Assembly (NCBI RefSeq): GCF_001277255.1
Contig: NZ_CP012264.1
Coordinates: forward strand, 2,108,001 to 2,172,000
Reading direction: 5' to 3'
Origin: Cronobacter condimenti 1330
GTDB taxonomy: Bacteria; Pseudomonadota; Gammaproteobacteria; Enterobacterales; Enterobacteriaceae
Length of the DNA stretch: 64,000 nt
Shown here: positions 62,982-64,000 of the stretch, in pieces
Layout: each line of letters starts with the position of its first letter
Position numbering within the stretch: position 1 is the first letter of the stretch
Translations under genes and position numbers: made by a program
The notes under the pieces: model-generated
What the model was told of the DNA's origin: nothing
What the model saw: only the letters and a program-made list of their open reading frames with translations
The model's database searches: none

Positions 62982-64000
62982 TTAGACAGCGACAGGTTTT
63001 GCGGCAAGACGGGTCACGGCGCGCTCTTTGACGAAGGTCCAGAGGATGATCGCACCGACAATATCCATCATGCTGAGGATAATAAAGAACGGATTGTAAC
63101 CGACGGTTTTTACCAGTCCGCCCATGATTAGGGTGCAGATGAAAATGCCTGTCCACCCGGCGGTACCGGCAAACCCGCTGACGGTCGAGGTTTCGTTGCG
63201 TCTGAAAAGATCGGTTGCCATCGTAATGACCTGGGTGGAGAGCATCTGGTGCGCGAAAGCGCAGACAGAAACCAGCCCGACCGCCAGATACGCGCTTTCG
63301 ACAAATCCGACAAACGCCAGCGGCAGCATCAGCAGCGCGCCAATGCTAAAGCCAATACGGCGGGCGTTGATGGTGGAAATATTCCAGCGCTTCATCATCA
63401 CGTTATTTAAAAAGCCGCCCGCCATGCCACCGAAATCGGCAGCCAGAAACGGCAGCCAGGCGAACAGCGCAATCTCTTTGAGCGGCATATGACGCACCGT
63501 CATCAGATAAACCGGCAACCAGAAGTTAATGGTTCCCCACGCCGGGTCGGCAAGAAAGCGCGGCAGCGCAATACCCCAGAAGTTTCGCTGGCGCAGGATC
63601 TGCAATATGGAGGGTTTCGTGCCGTCCGCCTCCAGATGCTTCTCCTGCCCCTCTTCAATATATCTGGCTTCCTGCGCGCTTAACCGGCGGTGGCGTGACG
63701 GCGCTTCATAGCCGAACCACCAGATAACGGCGAATACAAGACCGAGCGCGCCGGTGATGACAAACGCCATCTCCCAGTTGTACGCCATGATGGCCCAGAC
63801 GACTAACGGCGGCGCCAGCATCGCGCCAATAGACGTGCCGATATTCGCCACCCCGCCTGCAATCCCACGCTCCTTCGCCGGGAACCATTCAGAATTACAC
63901 TTTACGCCCGCCGGAATAGCAGACGCTTCACTAAGGCCCATCAGGCCACGCAAAAACGCCAGTCCGCCCCACGAATGACAGGTGGCGTGCGCCATATTTG
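62982..64000 (-). CDS. MFS hexuronate/sugar-acid transporter (partial)
   Basis: The last 339 codons are present; the start lies beyond the right edge. The anion:cation symporter family (ExuT/DgoT/GarP type) is shown by LRGLMGLSEASAIPAGVKCNSEWFPAKERGIAGGVANIGTSIGAMLAPPLV and FGYEAPSRHRRLSAQEARYIEEG. Eight or more membrane segments remain. It lies upstream of ydfI on the same strand, which suggests uptake of a hexuronate or hexonate for that enzyme. It is not the E. coli ydfJ product, which belongs to a different MFS group. Confidence 0.88.
   Translation of the reverse strand, partial: NMAHATCHSWGGLAFLRGLMGLSEASAIPAGVKCNSEWFPAKERGIAGGVANIGTSIGAMLAPPLVVWAIMAYNWEMAFVITGALGLVFAVIWWFGYEAPSRHRRLSAQEARYIEEGQEKHLEADGTKPSILQILRQRNFWGIALPRFLADPAWGTINFWLPVYLMTVRHMPLKEIALFAWLPFLAADFGGMAGGFLNNVMMKRWNISTINARRIGFSIGALLMLPLAFVGFVESAYLAVGLVSVCAFAHQMLSTQVITMATDLFRRNETSTVSGFAGTAGWTGIFICTLIMGGLVKTVGYNPFFIILSMMDIVGAIILWTFVKERAVTRLAAKPVAV

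Noticed and set aside
1..64000. tRNA, rRNA, CRISPR array, insertion sequence, integron or prophage
   Set aside because: No cloverleaf or rRNA segments, no regularly spaced repeats, and no transposase or integrase frame were seen by reading; a tRNA or covariance scan was not possible.

Overview
The window reads as an ordinary chromosomal segment of a GC-rich member of the Enterobacteriaceae. The closest fit I can propose is Cronobacter or a near relative, inferred from gene content and not tested by any search. The backbone is the E. coli ydf/yne/mar neighbourhood: uxaB, yneF, yneG, glsB, sad, yneJ, sotB, marRAB, eamA, ydeE, yneE, dcp, ydfG, ydfH, ydfZ and ydfI are all recognisable. They are interrupted by accessory blocks. 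I see no rRNA, tRNA, CRISPR array, integrase, transposase or phage gene.

Positions 1-14365 hold the most unusual block, a divergent envelope-polysaccharide and signalling cluster. The leftward arm carries an OpgC-type acyltransferase, a small outer-membrane beta-barrel protein, and a response regulator that runs off the left edge. The rightward arm carries a BcsA-like glycosyltransferase without PilZ, three consecutive DUF3131 proteins, a globin-fold protein with Arg where the haem-binding His should be, a hybrid histidine kinase with two receivers and an Hpt domain, and a secreted family 2 glycosidase. Nearly every junction in this arm is a start/stop overlap, so it looks like one operon that builds, modifies and senses an undescribed glucan-like polymer.

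Positions 14510-30352 hold cytoplasmic trehalase, an autotransporter esterase, and uxaB. Then come a GNAT enzyme and three diguanylate cyclases in a row, the last of them the yneF position. These are followed by yneG-glsB, a chemoreceptor, sad and its divergent LysR neighbour yneJ, and a second GNAT enzyme.

Positions 30523-37391 hold an LDH/MDH-family 2-hydroxyacid dehydrogenase, a PhzF protein, sotB, the complete marRAB operon with operator and marbox, eamA and ydeE. marC, which lies between sotB and marR in E. coli, is missing.

Positions 37439-38646 hold two unrecognised, A+T-richer genes in an ATGA overlap.

Positions 38792-50665 hold a leftward urea-use operon: allophanate hydrolase, urea carboxylase, a GntR/FCD regulator and the five-gene Urt urea ABC transporter. 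A GTATAC-centred palindrome lies immediately upstream of its first gene.

Positions 51080-64000 hold a MetE-C-like methyltransferase, a DUF1264 protein, a KGG-repeat stress peptide, two small unannotated reading frames with good ribosome-binding sites, bestrophin-like yneE, a MerR/MlrA-like regulator, dcp, ydfG, ydfH, a duplicated-domain periplasmic protein, ydfZ with an FNR-like site, ydfI, and a hexuronate-type MFS transporter cut by the right edge.
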